Source of the DNA: Sinomonas atrocyanea
Lineage (GTDB): Bacteria; Actinomycetota; Actinomycetes; Actinomycetales; Micrococcaceae
NCBI RefSeq assembly: GCF_030811715.1
Contig: NZ_JAUSRH010000001.1
Span: forward strand, 496,001 to 560,000
DNA: 64,000 bases
Direction of reading: 5' to 3'
Shown here: one piece after another, positions 33,599 through 42,856 of the stretch
How positions within the stretch are numbered: the stretch's first letter is position 1
Layout of the letters: the number at the start of each line of letters is the position of its first letter
Program-made: the position numbers and the translations under genes
The notes under the pieces: generated by a model
Told to the model about the DNA's origin: nothing
The model's database searches: none
Seen by the model: the letters and a program-made list of their open reading frames with translations, nothing else

Positions 33599-35251
33599 CT
33601 ACTGCGTCCGGGCCAGGAGGGCCTCGCTGAACACCTTCGAAATGTCGGCGGGGTCCTTCGCCACGTAGCTGGAGCCGCCGGTGGCCGCGGCGATCTGCTT
33701 GAGCACGGGCTCGTCGGCGTCGGCCGTGATGCCGATGGTCACGAAGATGACAGGCTTGGCCGGGTCCTTCTCCCGGGCGAACGCCGCGAGGAGCTGATCG
33801 AGCGTCATCGAGTTGGGCTTCTCGTTGGAGCCGTCCGTGAACAGGATCACCGAGTTCACGGCTCGGGGATCGTAGTTCGCCTTGACGGTGCGGAACGCCG
33901 CGAGCGCGGTGTCATAGAGGCCAGTGCCGCCGCCCACGAGGCCACCCAGCGAGCCGATGTCGCCCTGGATCCGCTCGCGCTGGGTCCTGCCGTCGGTCAC
34001 CGCGTCCATCCGGCGGATCGGGTCCAGCTCCTGGTAGTCCTGCCCCGGGCCGCCGAGGCCGACGGAGAACGCCCACATCCCGAGCTGGGCCGTGTCCGGG
34101 AACAGTGCGGCGCCCTTCAACGCCGCCTCCTGGGTGAGCTGCATGCGGGTCTTCCCGCCGGCGTCGAGGCCCATCGAGCCGGAGACGTCCATGACCACGA
34201 GCGAGCGGAACGGCACCGCCTGGAGCGCCCACATCTTGGTCGCGCGGGTGAGGGCGTCGGCGGACGGGGCGAGGGCCCTGACGGCGCCGACGAACCCGGC
34301 TGCGCCGTCGGGGACGCTGCTGCCGGGGCCCCTCAGTCCGCGGGCGGCGAGGGCGGCGCGGCCGGTGCTGTCGGTCAGGGCCGCAGCGAGCGCCTTCGCG
34401 GCATCCGCGGCTCCGGCCCTGCGCGCTTGGTCAGGGGACGTGACCGCGATCGGGTAGTCGGCGAGGGCCGAGCCGCTGGCGGGCGGGGACGCGGCGAGCT
34501 TGGTGGACGGCCGCGACGAGGCGTAGTCGATCCACGAGCTCTCGGTCACCACGGCCATCGAGTCCGAGCGCTCGGCGCTGTCGAGGAGGGCCGAGTCCGA
34601 CTGCGTCCCGGACGGCTTCTGCGCGGCGGTCTGCGCGAGCCGCCCGAGCGAGCCCGCGAGCGCCTTCGGGTCGGACGCCCCGGACTGGCCCTCGGCCACG
34701 GCGCCCGCGAGCGCGGTGGCCGCGCTCGCGCTCGAGAGCGGGTCGCCGAGGAGCACCCCGGGGGCGGCCAGGACGTCTGACCACGTCGCGGGGGCCTTCG
34801 CCCCCTTGGCCTGGGCGACGACGGCGGGCGAGGAGGCCACGGACGGCACCGCGATCTCGGGCTTGGGGGCGGCGCTGACCGCGGAGACGCGCGCGGAGGT
34901 GTCCGCCAGCCAGAGGTCGGGGGCCTGCGTGCCGGCGGCGACCTTCGCGGCGATGGCGGGCTGGTCGGCGACGTCGACCGTGAACTTCGCGCAGGCGGAC
35001 GGGCTGACCCGGCCGAGGGCGTCGTTGACCGCGGGAAGCGTGGTCGAGTCAGCGAGGAGAGTGTAGGTCTGGGTCGTGGCGCAGTTCGCCGCCGCGGCCT
35101 GGGTCAGGCGCGGGACGAGCGCCCAGGCGGCGAGGCCCACGACCACGAGCGCGGAGGCGGCCACGATGCCCAGCAGGGCAAGCCGGCTCCTCCGGCGCCT
35201 CGCCCGCCAGCTGCCCTTCGTCCTGACCCGGCCTGCGACCCTGCGTCCCAT
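33599..35251 (-). CDS. membrane-anchored protein with substrate-binding-like and von Willebrand factor A domains
   Basis: The 550-residue protein has an Arg-rich N-terminus and one TM helix (about 23-46). An extracellular region (~55-330) follows, with the look of a type 2 periplasmic solute-binding protein (PDLWLADTSA, DYPIAVTSPDQ). A C-terminal VWA domain (~345-548) has an intact MIDAS, DVSGSM with D355, S357 and S359. Proteins of this architecture occur in actinobacteria; their role is unknown. A chaperone-like or sensor function at the outer face of the membrane is conceivable. ATG 35251 is chosen for the GGGAGGAG site upstream. A good -10 (TATGAT) lies at 35361-35356. Confidence 0.75.
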   Translation of the reverse strand: MGRRVAGRVRTKGSWRARRRRSRLALLGIVAASALVVVGLAAWALVPRLTQAAAANCATTQTYTLLADSTTLPAVNDALGRVSPSACAKFTVDVADQPAIAAKVAAGTQAPDLWLADTSARVSAVSAAPKPEIAVPSVASSPAVVAQAKGAKAPATWSDVLAAPGVLLGDPLSSASAATALAGAVAEGQSGASDPKALAGSLGRLAQTAAQKPSGTQSDSALLDSAERSDSMAVVTESSWIDYASSRPSTKLAASPPASGSALADYPIAVTSPDQARRAGAADAAKALAAALTDSTGRAALAARGLRGPGSSVPDGAAGFVGAVRALAPSADALTRATKMWALQAVPFRSLVVMDVSGSMGLDAGGKTRMQLTQEAALKGAALFPDTAQLGMWAFSVGLGGPGQDYQELDPIRRMDAVTDGRTQRERIQGDIGSLGGLVGGGTGLYDTALAAFRTVKANYDPRAVNSVILFTDGSNEKPNSMTLDQLLAAFAREKDPAKPVIFVTIGITADADEPVLKQIAAATGGSSYVAKDPADISKVFSEALLARTQ

Positions 35252-35355
35252 TCCTGCACTCCTCCCACCACCCCCCTGGTCCGCTTCGGTTGTCGGGCGC
35301 ACGGAAGCCCCGCGGGGTGCCGCCCCGCCGTCCGCGCGCCAAAATGATCCCGTCC

Positions 35356-35361
35356 ATCATA
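35356..35361 (-). promoter_or_regulatory. -10 element upstream of the VWA/SBP gene
   Basis: TATGAT on the minus strand is the best -10 match in the 341-bp gap 35252-35592, giving a leader of about 100 nt. No consensus -35 was found at normal spacing. Confidence 0.4.
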
Positions 35362-35535
35362 GGCGGACGGGACCGAACCGGGTGACCGCTCTCACAGGAG
35401 CCACGGGATGTCCCGCCCTTCCCACGGGTTCACACAGTCCACAGCCTTCACTCGGGACAGGGCGCGCTGATAGCCTCGTCCCCGCGCGGCATGCCGCCAC
35501 TGCTGGGGAGTGGTGCGGAAGTCGTTGTCGCGCCA

Positions 35536-35573
35536 AGGCGCCCGGGCACCGTGGTCAACGGGCCCGGGCGCCT
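35536..35573 (-). terminator. terminator hairpin downstream of tRNA-Lys
   Basis: A 12-bp perfect GC-rich stem (35536-35547 with 35562-35573) with a 14-nt loop begins 20 nt beyond the tRNA 3' end on the minus strand. Confidence 0.75.
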
Positions 35574-35592
35574 CGGTCGTCAGGGGGTGTGG

Positions 35593-35668
35593 TGGTGGGC
35601 CCCGTGGGTCTCGAACCCACGACCCGCGGATTAAAAGTCCGCTGCTCTACCAACTGAGCTAGAGGCCC
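35593..35668 (-). tRNA. tRNA-Lys, anticodon UUU
   Basis: On the minus strand the 76-nt cloverleaf starts GGGCCTC, which pairs with GGGGCCC. The anticodon loop is CTTTTAA (anticodon UUU) on a GCGGA/TCCGC stem. The T arm GTGGG-TTCGAGA-CCCAC is intact. Discriminator A and CCA are encoded (35593-35596). Confidence 0.97.
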
Positions 35669-35808
35669 GGTGCCCGGCATGCGCCGGACGGCACAACTCT
35701 AGCGCAGGGCAACCGTGCGTCGCCGTGCGCCCGCGGCCCGGTCCGGGAGCCCTCATGGGCACGCCCCGGCGAGAGGAGTACCGTACTGGGCATGGACGAG
35801 GCAGCCGC

Positions 35809-36465
35809 ATGAGCGAGAACCCAGCATCCAGCGGATCGGGACCGGTCAGGCACCACAAGCCGAAGCCGTTCGCGCCGATCGACTTCGAGCCCTTCGCCGG
35901 GGGCGCCGACCCCGCCCGCGTGTCCGAGGCGGCGCACCTCGCCGCGCAGGCGCTGGTGCGTCGCGGGCGCGAGAGCGACGACCCGGAGGTGACCCGCAGG
36001 CTCGTCCGGCTGGCCGACGAGCAGGGCCTCGACGCCATCGCCGAGATGTGGTCCGAGAGCCCCGCGCGGTCCCTCCCGGGCGCCCTGTGGCGCCTGTACG
36101 CGCTGCGCGCGGCGACGAAGCAGGACCCGGAGCGCATCTCGGTCTACTTCAAGGCGGGCAAGGACACCGCCCAGGTCTCGCACGCCGTGGCCGGCGTGGC
36201 CGAGCCTCCCGGCGCCGAGGAGCTCACCGCGATGGCAGACGCGATCCTCTCCGGCGCGTTCGACGGCGAGTTCGACGTCGCGCTCGAGCGCTCGGCGGCG
36301 TTCTGCCGGGTCGTGGCGCTGGGCCAGGCCACCGTTGCCGACAGCGCCGAGTGGGCCAATTCGCAGCATGCGAGCAAGCTCACGCGCAGCGCCAACCAGC
36401 TCGTGAAGACGGCGGAGGACCTCGAGGCGTCCGCCAAGGCGTGGCGCCGCGGGCAGCTGGACTGA
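35809..36465 (+). CDS. uncharacterised actinobacterial protein
   Basis: The 218-residue protein is soluble, without TM or signal. After a disordered N-terminus, a PFAPIDFEPFAGG segment (about 23-35) leads into a helical repeat-like domain running to the end. The ATG at 35809 (MSENPASSGSG) follows a weak GACGAGG site. I do not recognise a characterised family; similar proteins seem restricted to Micrococcales. Its only near neighbours are tRNA-Lys and the phosphate transporter genes, which give no clue. Confidence 0.6.
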   Translation: MSENPASSGSGPVRHHKPKPFAPIDFEPFAGGADPARVSEAAHLAAQALVRRGRESDDPEVTRRLVRLADEQGLDAIAEMWSESPARSLPGALWRLYALRAATKQDPERISVYFKAGKDTAQVSHAVAGVAEPPGAEELTAMADAILSGAFDGEFDVALERSAAFCRVVALGQATVADSAEWANSQHASKLTRSANQLVKTAEDLEASAKAWRRGQLD

Positions 36466-36806
36466 GCGCGCCCGCCCAGCACGCCGCCAGGGGCAACCGA
36501 AGCTTGCGACCGGGTTGACTCTCCCCCAACGGCCGTAGAACACTGGTTGTGGCGTCGGACCGCGGCACCCCCGGGCTCCAACTCTCAGCCGCTTCGAGCG
36601 GCCTTCCGCCGAGAGGCGGTCCCGGTTCGGCGCCTTTGCTTCCCTCGTCGGGGGCCCGCGCTGGAGCGGGCCCGGCGAGGACCAGCCCCAGTCAGGGCGT
36701 TCACCCCGGTCACGTAAGATGCGAGGGCCGGCATCCCGCCGGCACGAGGCCATCGCGCCGGGGACAGCGGCGGCCGGAAGGCCGCACCGCCCCCGCTCGG
36801 AGACCC
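36466..36806. other. 341-bp gap upstream of the DUF47-PiT phosphate genes
   Basis: TTGACT (36515-36520) with TAGAAC 15 nt later is a weak promoter candidate. TAAGAT (36715-36720) is a better -10. GTTCAC (36699-36704) and GGTCAC (36708-36713) just upstream resemble Pho-box half-sites but the 9-nt spacing is not the usual 11. No gene was found. Confidence 0.4.
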
Positions 36807-37424
36807 ATGAAGTTCAGGCTGTTCCCCCAGGAGACGGCAGGCCTCGAGCTGCTCGCCTCCATGGCGCAGCAGTCCATGCTCGGGGTGCAGACGCTCTCGG
36901 AGATGTTCGGCGCCGGCCGCGCCGACTACGACCAGCTCGTGGACACCCTCATCGCGAACGACGCGCGCACCACAGAGTTCCGCCGCACCCTCCTCACGCG
37001 CCTCCGCACGAGCTTCGTCAACCCGCTCCCCCGCGAGGACCTGCTCATCCTCTCCGAATGGCTCTCCCAGGCGGTGGGGCACCTCGTGGCCGTCGGCGAG
37101 CTCATCCAGCTCCACGCCATCGACAGGCTCCCCTCCGAGGCGGCGGACATGCTCGACATCGTCAACCGGCAGGCCGAGCTCACCACCGCGGCCATGCGCG
37201 GCCTCACCCGGCTCGAGGACCTCGAGGACTACTGGGCGGACACGGTCCGGCTCTCCAAGCGCGCCGAGCACACCTACCGGGTGTGGAGCGCGAACGCCCT
37301 CCGCGAGCTGTCGATCACCCAGTTCGCCCGCACCGTCGAGGTCGCCAGGGCGCTGCTCGAGGCCGTCCACGCGTTCCAGTCCGTGGCTGTCCAGGTGGGG
37401 CGCATCATCGTCAGGGAGTCCTGA
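36807..37424 (+). CDS. DUF47 family (PhoU-like) phosphate transport accessory protein
   Basis: The 205-residue all-helical protein starts MKFRLFPQE and has the PhoU/DUF47 heptad pattern with conserved acidic metal-binding segments (DYDQLVDTLIANDARTTE and RLEDLEDYWADTV). DUF47 proteins are encoded before PiT transporters and are needed for or regulate their activity. The gene stops one nucleotide before the PiT start, so the pair is coupled. It is cytoplasmic. Confidence 0.88.
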   Translation: MKFRLFPQETAGLELLASMAQQSMLGVQTLSEMFGAGRADYDQLVDTLIANDARTTEFRRTLLTRLRTSFVNPLPREDLLILSEWLSQAVGHLVAVGELIQLHAIDRLPSEAADMLDIVNRQAELTTAAMRGLTRLEDLEDYWADTVRLSKRAEHTYRVWSANALRELSITQFARTVEVARALLEAVHAFQSVAVQVGRIIVRES

Positions 37425-37425
37425 C

Positions 37426-38442
37426 GTGGCCGCTGCGCTCGTCGGCGCATCGATCGTGCTGGTCTGCGCCTTCGGCTTCCTCAACGGCTTCCGCGACGCC
37501 TCCAACGCCGTGGCCCTCACGGTCCGCACCCGCGCGCTCACGCCGGGCATCGCCGTCGTCCTCACCGCGGCGTTCAACGTGCTCGGCACCCTCGCCGGCG
37601 CCTGGCTGCTCCGGGCGCTCGGCACGGTGTTCGTGACGGTCCCGGCCGGCAGCGGGGGGCTCACGGTGCTCGCGGCGACCCTCGTCGCGGCGATCCTGTG
37701 GGGCGTCTGGGGCTGGTGGAAGGGCTACCCGTCCTCGTCCACCCACGCGCTCGTGGGCGGCCTCATCGGCGCGAGCGTCGCCTCCGCGGTCCTCGGCGGG
37801 GGCCTGCCGGGCGGCCTCGACCACGTGTTCTGGCTCGCGATCGGGCTGCCGCTCATCCTCTCGCCGCTGCTCGCCTTCGGTGCCGCGTTCGTCCTCACGC
37901 CCGCGGTGACGTGGATGGTCCGCTACACCCAGCCGAGCCAGGCGCACGCGGGCCTGCGCGCAGCGCAGTCGGTGGGCGCCGCCATCGTGGCGTTCGGGCA
38001 TGGGCTCCAGGACGGCCAGCGGCTCGTGGCGCTCCTCGTGATCTCCGCGCTCGGCTCCGGCGCGAGCTTCGACCACGTCCCCGTGTGGGCGGCGGTGCTG
38101 GGCGCGCTGGTGCTCGGCGCGGGCACGCTCGCCGGCGGGTGGCGCATCACCTACACGCTCAGCCACCGGCTCATCCGCATGGACCCGCTGCGGGCCTTCG
38201 TGTCCCAGCTCGTCACGAGCGCGACGCTCGTCTTCGGATCCCTCGGGCTGCACATGCCGCTCTCGACCACGCACACCGTGGTCGCCTCCGTGCTGGGCGC
38301 CGGCGCGAACCAGGACTACGCGTCCGTGAACGGGCCGCTCGTGGTCCGCCTCATCCGCTTCTGGCTCGTGACCCCGCTGACGACGGCGGCCCTCGGCCTG
38401 GTCTTCGCGCTTGCCTTCGCGCCGCTCGCCGGCCTCGGCTGA
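37426..38442 (+). CDS. pit: PiT-family inorganic phosphate transporter
   Basis: The 338-residue protein has about ten TM helices and the two PiT signature halves: GFLNGFRDASNAVAL (about 13-27) and AFGHGLQDGQR (about 186-196). A VSSTH-like PSSSTHALVGGLIGAS motif lies between them. It is a low-affinity, metal-phosphate/H+ symporter. It starts with GTG at 37426 directly behind DUF47. It converges on the pst operon, with a strong shared terminator at 38461-38495. Confidence 0.92.
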   Translation: MAAALVGASIVLVCAFGFLNGFRDASNAVALTVRTRALTPGIAVVLTAAFNVLGTLAGAWLLRALGTVFVTVPAGSGGLTVLAATLVAAILWGVWGWWKGYPSSSTHALVGGLIGASVASAVLGGGLPGGLDHVFWLAIGLPLILSPLLAFGAAFVLTPAVTWMVRYTQPSQAHAGLRAAQSVGAAIVAFGHGLQDGQRLVALLVISALGSGASFDHVPVWAAVLGALVLGAGTLAGGWRITYTLSHRLIRMDPLRAFVSQLVTSATLVFGSLGLHMPLSTTHTVVASVLGAGANQDYASVNGPLVVRLIRFWLVTPLTTAALGLVFALAFAPLAGLG

Positions 38443-38460
38443 GGCGGCAGCCACCGAGGA

Positions 38461-38495
38461 GGCGGGCTGCCGCGCCCGAGGCGCGGCAGCCCGCC
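38461..38495. terminator. bidirectional terminator between pit and pstB
   Basis: A perfect 16-bp stem (38461-38476 with 38480-38495) with a 3-nt loop lies between two convergent operons. Confidence 0.8.
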
Positions 38496-38518
38496 GTCGT
38501 GCGCTGCAGGTGCGCGGA

Positions 38519-39298
38519 TCAGCCGAAGCGGCCGGAGACGTAGTCCTCGGTGGACTTCTGGGCGGGGTTGTTGAAGATCGTGGTCGTGTCCGCGTACTCG
38601 ATGAGCTTGCCCGGCTTTCCCGTGCCCGCGATGTTGAAGAACGCGGTCTTGTCCGAGACGCGGGCCGCCTGCTGCATGTTGTGCGTGACGATGACGACCG
38701 TGTAGTTCTCCTTGAGCTCCTCGATGAGGTCCTCGATCGCGAGCGTGGAGATCGGGTCCAGAGCCGAGCACGGCTCGTCCATGAGGATCACGTCCGGCTT
38801 CACCGCGATGGCGCGGGCGATGCACAGGCGCTGCTGCTGGCCGCCGGAGAGGCCGGAGCCGGGCTTGCCCAGGCGGTCCTTGACCTCGTTCCACAGGTTC
38901 GCGCCGCGCAGCGACTGCTCCACGAGGGAGTCCGCGTCCGCCTTGGAGAGCTTGCGCCCGTTGAGCTTGACCCCGGCCAGCACGTTGTCGCGGATGGACA
39001 TCGTGGGGAACGGGTTGGGGCGCTGGAAGACCATGCCCACGTGGGTGCGCACCGCGACGGGGTCCACGCCGGGGCCGTAGAGGTCGTCGCCGTCCAGGAG
39101 GACCTCGCCCTCCACGCGGGCGCCCGGGATGACCTCGTGCATGCGGTTGAGCGTGCGCAGGAACGTCGACTTGCCGCAGCCGGAGGGCCCGATGAACGCG
39201 GTCACCGACTTGGGCTCGATGTTCATGCTGACGCCCTCGACGGCGCGGAAGTCGCCGTAGTAGACGTTCAGGTCCTTGACGTCGATTCGCTTGGACAT
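38519..39298 (-). CDS. pstB: phosphate ABC transporter ATP-binding protein
   Basis: The 259-residue ATPase has Walker A GPSGCGKS (37-44), the signature LSGGQ (150-154) and Walker [13 protein letters not shown] (about 171-182). The [14 protein letters not shown] segment specific to PstB is present. It powers PstSCAB high-affinity phosphate import. It lies 28 nt after pstA and ends the operon at the bidirectional terminator. No phoU follows. Confidence 0.97.
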   Translation of the reverse strand: MSKRIDVKDLNVYYGDFRAVEGVSMNIEPKSVTAFIGPSGCGKSTFLRTLNRMHEVIPGARVEGEVLLDGDDLYGPGVDPVAVRTHVGMVFQRPNPFPTMSIRDNVLAGVKLNGRKLSKADADSLVEQSLRGANLWNEVKDRLGKPGSGLSGGQQQRLCIARAIAVKPDVILMDEPCSALDPISTLAIEDLIEELKENYTVVIVTHNMQQAARVSDKTAFFNIAGTGKPGKLIEYADTTTIFNNPAQKSTEDYVSGRFG

Positions 39299-39326
39299 GG
39301 TTTCCTTCGTAGTTCGGTGCGTGCCG

Positions 39327-40433
39327 TCAGCGGCCGGTCTTCGGGGCGAAGACTCGGGCGATCAGCCGGGCGATGAGGTTCAGGAGCATCACGAAGATGA
39401 TGAGCACGAGGGCCGCGCCCCACGCGCGCTGCGTGCTCGGATCCGGGTTGGACGGCGAGGTCGGGTTGAGGATCTGCGTGTAGATGAACGTCGGCAGCGA
39501 GGACATCCAGTCGGAGAACACGTTGAGGTTGATCTTCGTGGCGAACCCGGCGGTCACGAGGATCGGTGCCGTCTCGCCGATGACGCGGGCGATCGCGAGG
39601 GTGACGCCGGAGGCGATGCCGGAGATCGCCGTCGGGATCACCACCTTCAGGATGGTGCGCCACTTCCGCACGCCCAGGGCGTAGGAGGCCTCGCGCAGCT
39701 CGTTGGGGACGATGCGCAGCATCTCCTCGCTCGAGCGGACCACCACGGGGATCATGAGCACGGACAGCGCGACGGCCGCCACGAAGCCGGTCTTGGTCCC
39801 GGGGCCCAGGAGCGTGGCGAAGAAGGCCGCGGCGAACAGGCCCGCGACGATCGAGGGGATGCCGGTCATCACGTCGACGAAGAAGGTGATGGCCCGCGAC
39901 AGGGGGCGGCCGTTGCCGTACTCGACGAGGTAGACCGAGGTGAGCAGGCCGATCGGCACGGAGATGATCGTCGCCCAGAGGGTGATGAGCAGCGTGCCCA
40001 TGAGGGCGTGGTAGATGCCGCCGAGCACGCGGGTGCCGTTGTTGACGGACTCGTTGTCCTGGATGCCGCTGACGCCGTTCATGGACGTGCCGAGGAAGCC
40101 CGGCGTCGTGAGGCCCTTGAGGCCCTCCACCACGACGGTCCACAGGACGGAGACGAGGGGCAGGAGCGCGATGAGGAACGCGCCGACCACGAGGCACGTG
40201 GCGAGCTTGTCCTTGGCCTTGCGCGGGCCCTCGACGACGGCGCTCCAGCCCGCGTAGACCACCGTGAAGGCGATCGCGGCGAAGATGCCCCACCCGAAGA
40301 GGGTGAAGCCCACGAGGGAGGCGGCGGCCGCGCCGAGGACGAGGGCGACGGCGAGCGCGGCCCAGGGCGCGAAGCGGGGCAGGCGGTTGCGGGTCAGCGC
40401 GGAGCTGCGCCGCTGCAGGACGGTCGTGGCCAT
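39327..40433 (-). CDS. pstA: phosphate ABC transporter permease PstA
   Basis: The 368-residue protein is a BPD-type permease with the EAA loop [22 protein letters not shown] (split over about 232-252). An N-terminal extension of about 75 residues adds two TM segments to the usual six. Its ATG (40433) is one nucleotide after the pstC stop, showing translational coupling. It forms the membrane channel with PstC. Confidence 0.95.
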   Translation of the reverse strand: MATTVLQRRSSALTRNRLPRFAPWAALAVALVLGAAAASLVGFTLFGWGIFAAIAFTVVYAGWSAVVEGPRKAKDKLATCLVVGAFLIALLPLVSVLWTVVVEGLKGLTTPGFLGTSMNGVSGIQDNESVNNGTRVLGGIYHALMGTLLITLWATIISVPIGLLTSVYLVEYGNGRPLSRAITFFVDVMTGIPSIVAGLFAAAFFATLLGPGTKTGFVAAVALSVLMIPVVVRSSEEMLRIVPNELREASYALGVRKWRTILKVVIPTAISGIASGVTLAIARVIGETAPILVTAGFATKINLNVFSDWMSSLPTFIYTQILNPTSPSNPDPSTQRAWGAALVLIIFVMLLNLIARLIARVFAPKTGR

Positions 40434-40434
40434 G

Positions 40435-41400
40435 TCAGTTGGCTCCCGAGAATTCCTTGTGGCGGCTGATGACCCAGCGCGCGATGACGTTGACCAGGAG
40501 GGTGATCACGAACAGCACGAGGCCAGCCGCGATGAGCGTGCTGAGGCTGAGGCCCGAGGCCTCCGGGAAGTTGAGGGCGATCTCGGCGGCGATCGTCTGG
40601 TTGCCGGACCGGATGAGGCTCGCGATGAGGGGCCCCGAGGAGAGCACGAGCGCCACGGCCATCGTCTCGCCGAGCGCGCGGCCGAGTCCGAGCATGATCG
40701 CGCTGATGACTCCGGGCCGGGCGAACGGGAAGACGGCCATGCGGACCATCTCCCAGCGGGTCGCGCCGAGCGCGAGCGCGGCCTCCTCGTGGAGCTTGGG
40801 CGTCTGGAGGAAGATCTCGCGGGAGATCGAGGTGATGATCGGGATGACCATGACGGCGAGGACGATCGCCGCGGTGAGGATCGTCTTGCCGGTCGCGGAG
40901 GCCGGGCCGGCGAAGATCGGGAGCCACCCGAGGGTGGAGGCGAGCCACGTGTAGCCGGGGACGACGGCGGGCGCGAGGAACAGGATGCCCCACGCCCCGA
41001 AGATGACCGACGGGATGGCCGCGAGGAGGTCGATGACGTAGCCGAGGACCTGCGCGAGCTTCCGCGGGGCGTAGTGCGAGATGAAGAGCGCCACGCCGAT
41101 CGAGATCGGCGTCGCGATGACGAGCGCGATGGCCGCGGCGATCACGGTGCCGATGACGAGCGGGAGGATGTACGCCCAGAAGCCCTGGCCGCCGGCCACC
41201 TGGTCCTGCGGCGCGACGAGCGCGGGCACGGCCTGGGCGACGAGGAATGCGGCGACAGCGAACAGGACGACGAGGATGATCACGCCCGCCGCGAGGGCAG
41301 CGCCGGAGAAGATCCTGTCCCCCGAGGCCCCGCCGCGGGACCCGAAGGGGCTGCGGCCGCCGGACTGCTCGGAGTTCGTATCGGTCTGGGTGGTTGTCAC
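40435..41400 (-). CDS. pstC: phosphate ABC transporter permease PstC
   Basis: The 321-residue protein from GTG 41400 has a CGAGGGA ribosome site 6 nt upstream. An in-frame ATG at 41451 would add 17 residues and also has a plausible AGAGGA site, so the start is uncertain. It has six core TM helices, the EAA loop EEAALALGATRWEMVRM, and a serine/glycine-rich N-terminus. It is the second gene of pstSCAB and partners PstA. Confidence 0.93.
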   Translation of the reverse strand: MTTTQTDTNSEQSGGRSPFGSRGGASGDRIFSGAALAAGVIILVVLFAVAAFLVAQAVPALVAPQDQVAGGQGFWAYILPLVIGTVIAAAIALVIATPISIGVALFISHYAPRKLAQVLGYVIDLLAAIPSVIFGAWGILFLAPAVVPGYTWLASTLGWLPIFAGPASATGKTILTAAIVLAVMVIPIITSISREIFLQTPKLHEEAALALGATRWEMVRMAVFPFARPGVISAIMLGLGRALGETMAVALVLSSGPLIASLIRSGNQTIAAEIALNFPEASGLSLSTLIAAGLVLFVITLLVNVIARWVISRHKEFSGAN

Positions 41401-41481
41401 GTCCGGTCCCTCGAGTGCGGCATCGAGATGCCCGCCGTCAGTTCTCGTCATCTTGTCACGTCCTCTGGTACCCAGTGCAAT

Positions 41482-41513
41482 GCCCGCCCCAGCCGGAATC
41501 GGCCGGGGCGGGC
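41482..41513 (-). terminator. intercistronic hairpin between pstS and pstC
   Basis: A 14-bp stem with one mismatch and a GAAT loop lies just after the pstS stop. In pst operons such a hairpin usually causes partial termination or protects the pstS mRNA, giving excess PstS. Confidence 0.65.
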
Positions 41514-41530
41514 GGTCACGGCGCGGAAGG

Positions 41531-42646
41531 TCAGGACTTGGCCTTGATCGACTCGATCGCGGTCTTGGCCTTGGCGGCGAGGTCCGAGGAGAGCGGGGCG
41601 CTCTTCGCGGCCGAGGCGGCGGCCTTCTGGCCGGCGTCGGAGACCACGTAGGTCTCCCAGGCCTTCACGAGGTCGGCCGTGGCCTGGTCCTTGTAGGTCG
41701 TGCAGACCACGTGGTAGGACACGAGCACGATCGGGTAGGCCGAGGAGTCCGTGGGCGTGCGGTCCAGGTTCAGCGCCAGATCGTTCGCGGCGCGGCCGGC
41801 AGCCGGCTTGGAAAGGGCCACGGCCTTCGCGGCGCCCTCGGCGGAGAGGGCGACGAACGTGTTGCCTACCTTGACCTTGGCCTTGCCCAGGCTGCTGGTC
41901 ACGGCGGAGTCGTCGGCGTAGGCGAAGGCACCGGGGGTGTCGGTGACGGTCTTGACCACGCCGGAGGTGCCCTTGGCGTTCTCGCCCGGGAGCGAGGACG
42001 GCCAGGTCTGGGCGCCCTTGTCGGTCCACACGGACGGGGCGGCCGCGGCCAGGTACTCCGTGAAGTTCTGGGTGGTGCCCGAGTCATCGGAGCGGTGCAC
42101 CGGGGTGATCTTCAGGTCCGGGAGGCTGACACCCGAGTTGTCCGCGGCGATCGCCGGGTCGTTCCACTTGGTGACCGTGCCGCGGAAGATCTTGGCGATC
42201 GTGTCCGGGGTGAGGTTGAGCTCCTTCACGCCCGGGACGTTGAACGTCACGGCGATCGGGGAGATGTAGACGGGGATGTCCAGCGCGCCGTCCGGGCCGC
42301 AGACCTGCTTGGCGGAGGTGAGCTCCTCGGCCTTCATGGCCGCGTCGGAGCCGGCGAACTGGCTCGCGCCGGAGATGAAGGTCTTGCGGCCTGCGCCGGA
42401 GCCGTCCGGGGAGTACTGGACGGTCACGCCGGGGTTGGCCTGGGTGAAGCCCTGCTTCCAGGCGTCGATGGCGGAGGCCTGGGCGCTCGAGCCGGTGCCG
42501 GTGAGCGTGCCGGTGACCTTGGAGCCGGATGCGGCTGCGGTGTTCTGGGTGCCGGTCGCGTTGTCAGAGCCGCAGGCGGAGAGCGCGAGAGCCCCGGCAG
42601 CGACGACAGCGACGGCCGAGAGGCGGCCGAAACGGAGTGCCTTCAC
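41531..42646 (-). CDS. pstS: phosphate-binding lipoprotein PstS
   Basis: The 371-residue solute-binding protein starts with GTG 42646 (GAAGGGG upstream). A lipoprotein signal ends in LSAC with lipidated C25. The mature part has PstS features: TGTGSSAQASAIDAWKQGF, SPDGSGAGRKTF, and the SGTTQNFTEYL phosphate loop. It captures phosphate at the outer membrane face for PstCAB. The gene is preceded by a Pho/RegX3-type box at 42737-42754 and a -10 TAGCTT at 42705-42700. Confidence 0.95.
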   Translation of the reverse strand: MKALRFGRLSAVAVVAAGALALSACGSDNATGTQNTAAASGSKVTGTLTGTGSSAQASAIDAWKQGFTQANPGVTVQYSPDGSGAGRKTFISGASQFAGSDAAMKAEELTSAKQVCGPDGALDIPVYISPIAVTFNVPGVKELNLTPDTIAKIFRGTVTKWNDPAIAADNSGVSLPDLKITPVHRSDDSGTTQNFTEYLAAAAPSVWTDKGAQTWPSSLPGENAKGTSGVVKTVTDTPGAFAYADDSAVTSSLGKAKVKVGNTFVALSAEGAAKAVALSKPAAGRAANDLALNLDRTPTDSSAYPIVLVSYHVVCTTYKDQATADLVKAWETYVVSDAGQKAAASAAKSAPLSSDLAAKAKTAIESIKAKS

Positions 42647-42699
42647 GAATGATGCCCCTTCTTGGGTGGTTTGGGTGCGTACGAGCCGTACTGTTGTCG

Positions 42700-42705
42700 A
42701 AGCTA
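42700..42705 (-). promoter_or_regulatory. pstS -10 element
   Basis: TAGCTT on the minus strand gives a leader of about 45 nt. The Pho-box-like repeats sit about 32 bp upstream, where an activator replaces the -35. Confidence 0.45.
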
Positions 42706-42736
42706 GGGCCGACAGGTAACGAGTCTGCTCGCGCAT

Positions 42737-42754
42737 GGTTAACGAAAGATGAAC
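42737..42754 (-). promoter_or_regulatory. Pho/RegX3-box-like direct repeat upstream of pstS
   Basis: On the minus strand GTTCATC and GTTAACC repeat with an 11-nt period, the form of actinobacterial PhoP/RegX3 boxes that activate pst under phosphate starvation. Confidence 0.6.
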
Positions 42755-42856
42755 TGCGCACGGATTCCGCGTGACGGGGGCGCCGCAGGCTTGCCATCTT
42801 CATCACACCGCACTAATGCAGCCTCCCCTGCGGCCCTCGCGGGCAGGGGCCGTCCC

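Noticed and set aside
35252-35592. Second tRNA or small RNA near tRNA-Lys
   Set aside because: Only one cloverleaf is present. The GC-rich hairpin at 35536-35573 is explained as the tRNA terminator.
36699-36713. Pho box upstream of DUF47-pit
   Set aside because: GTTCAC and GGTCAC half-sites are present but spaced 9 nt rather than 11, so the evidence is too weak for a feature.
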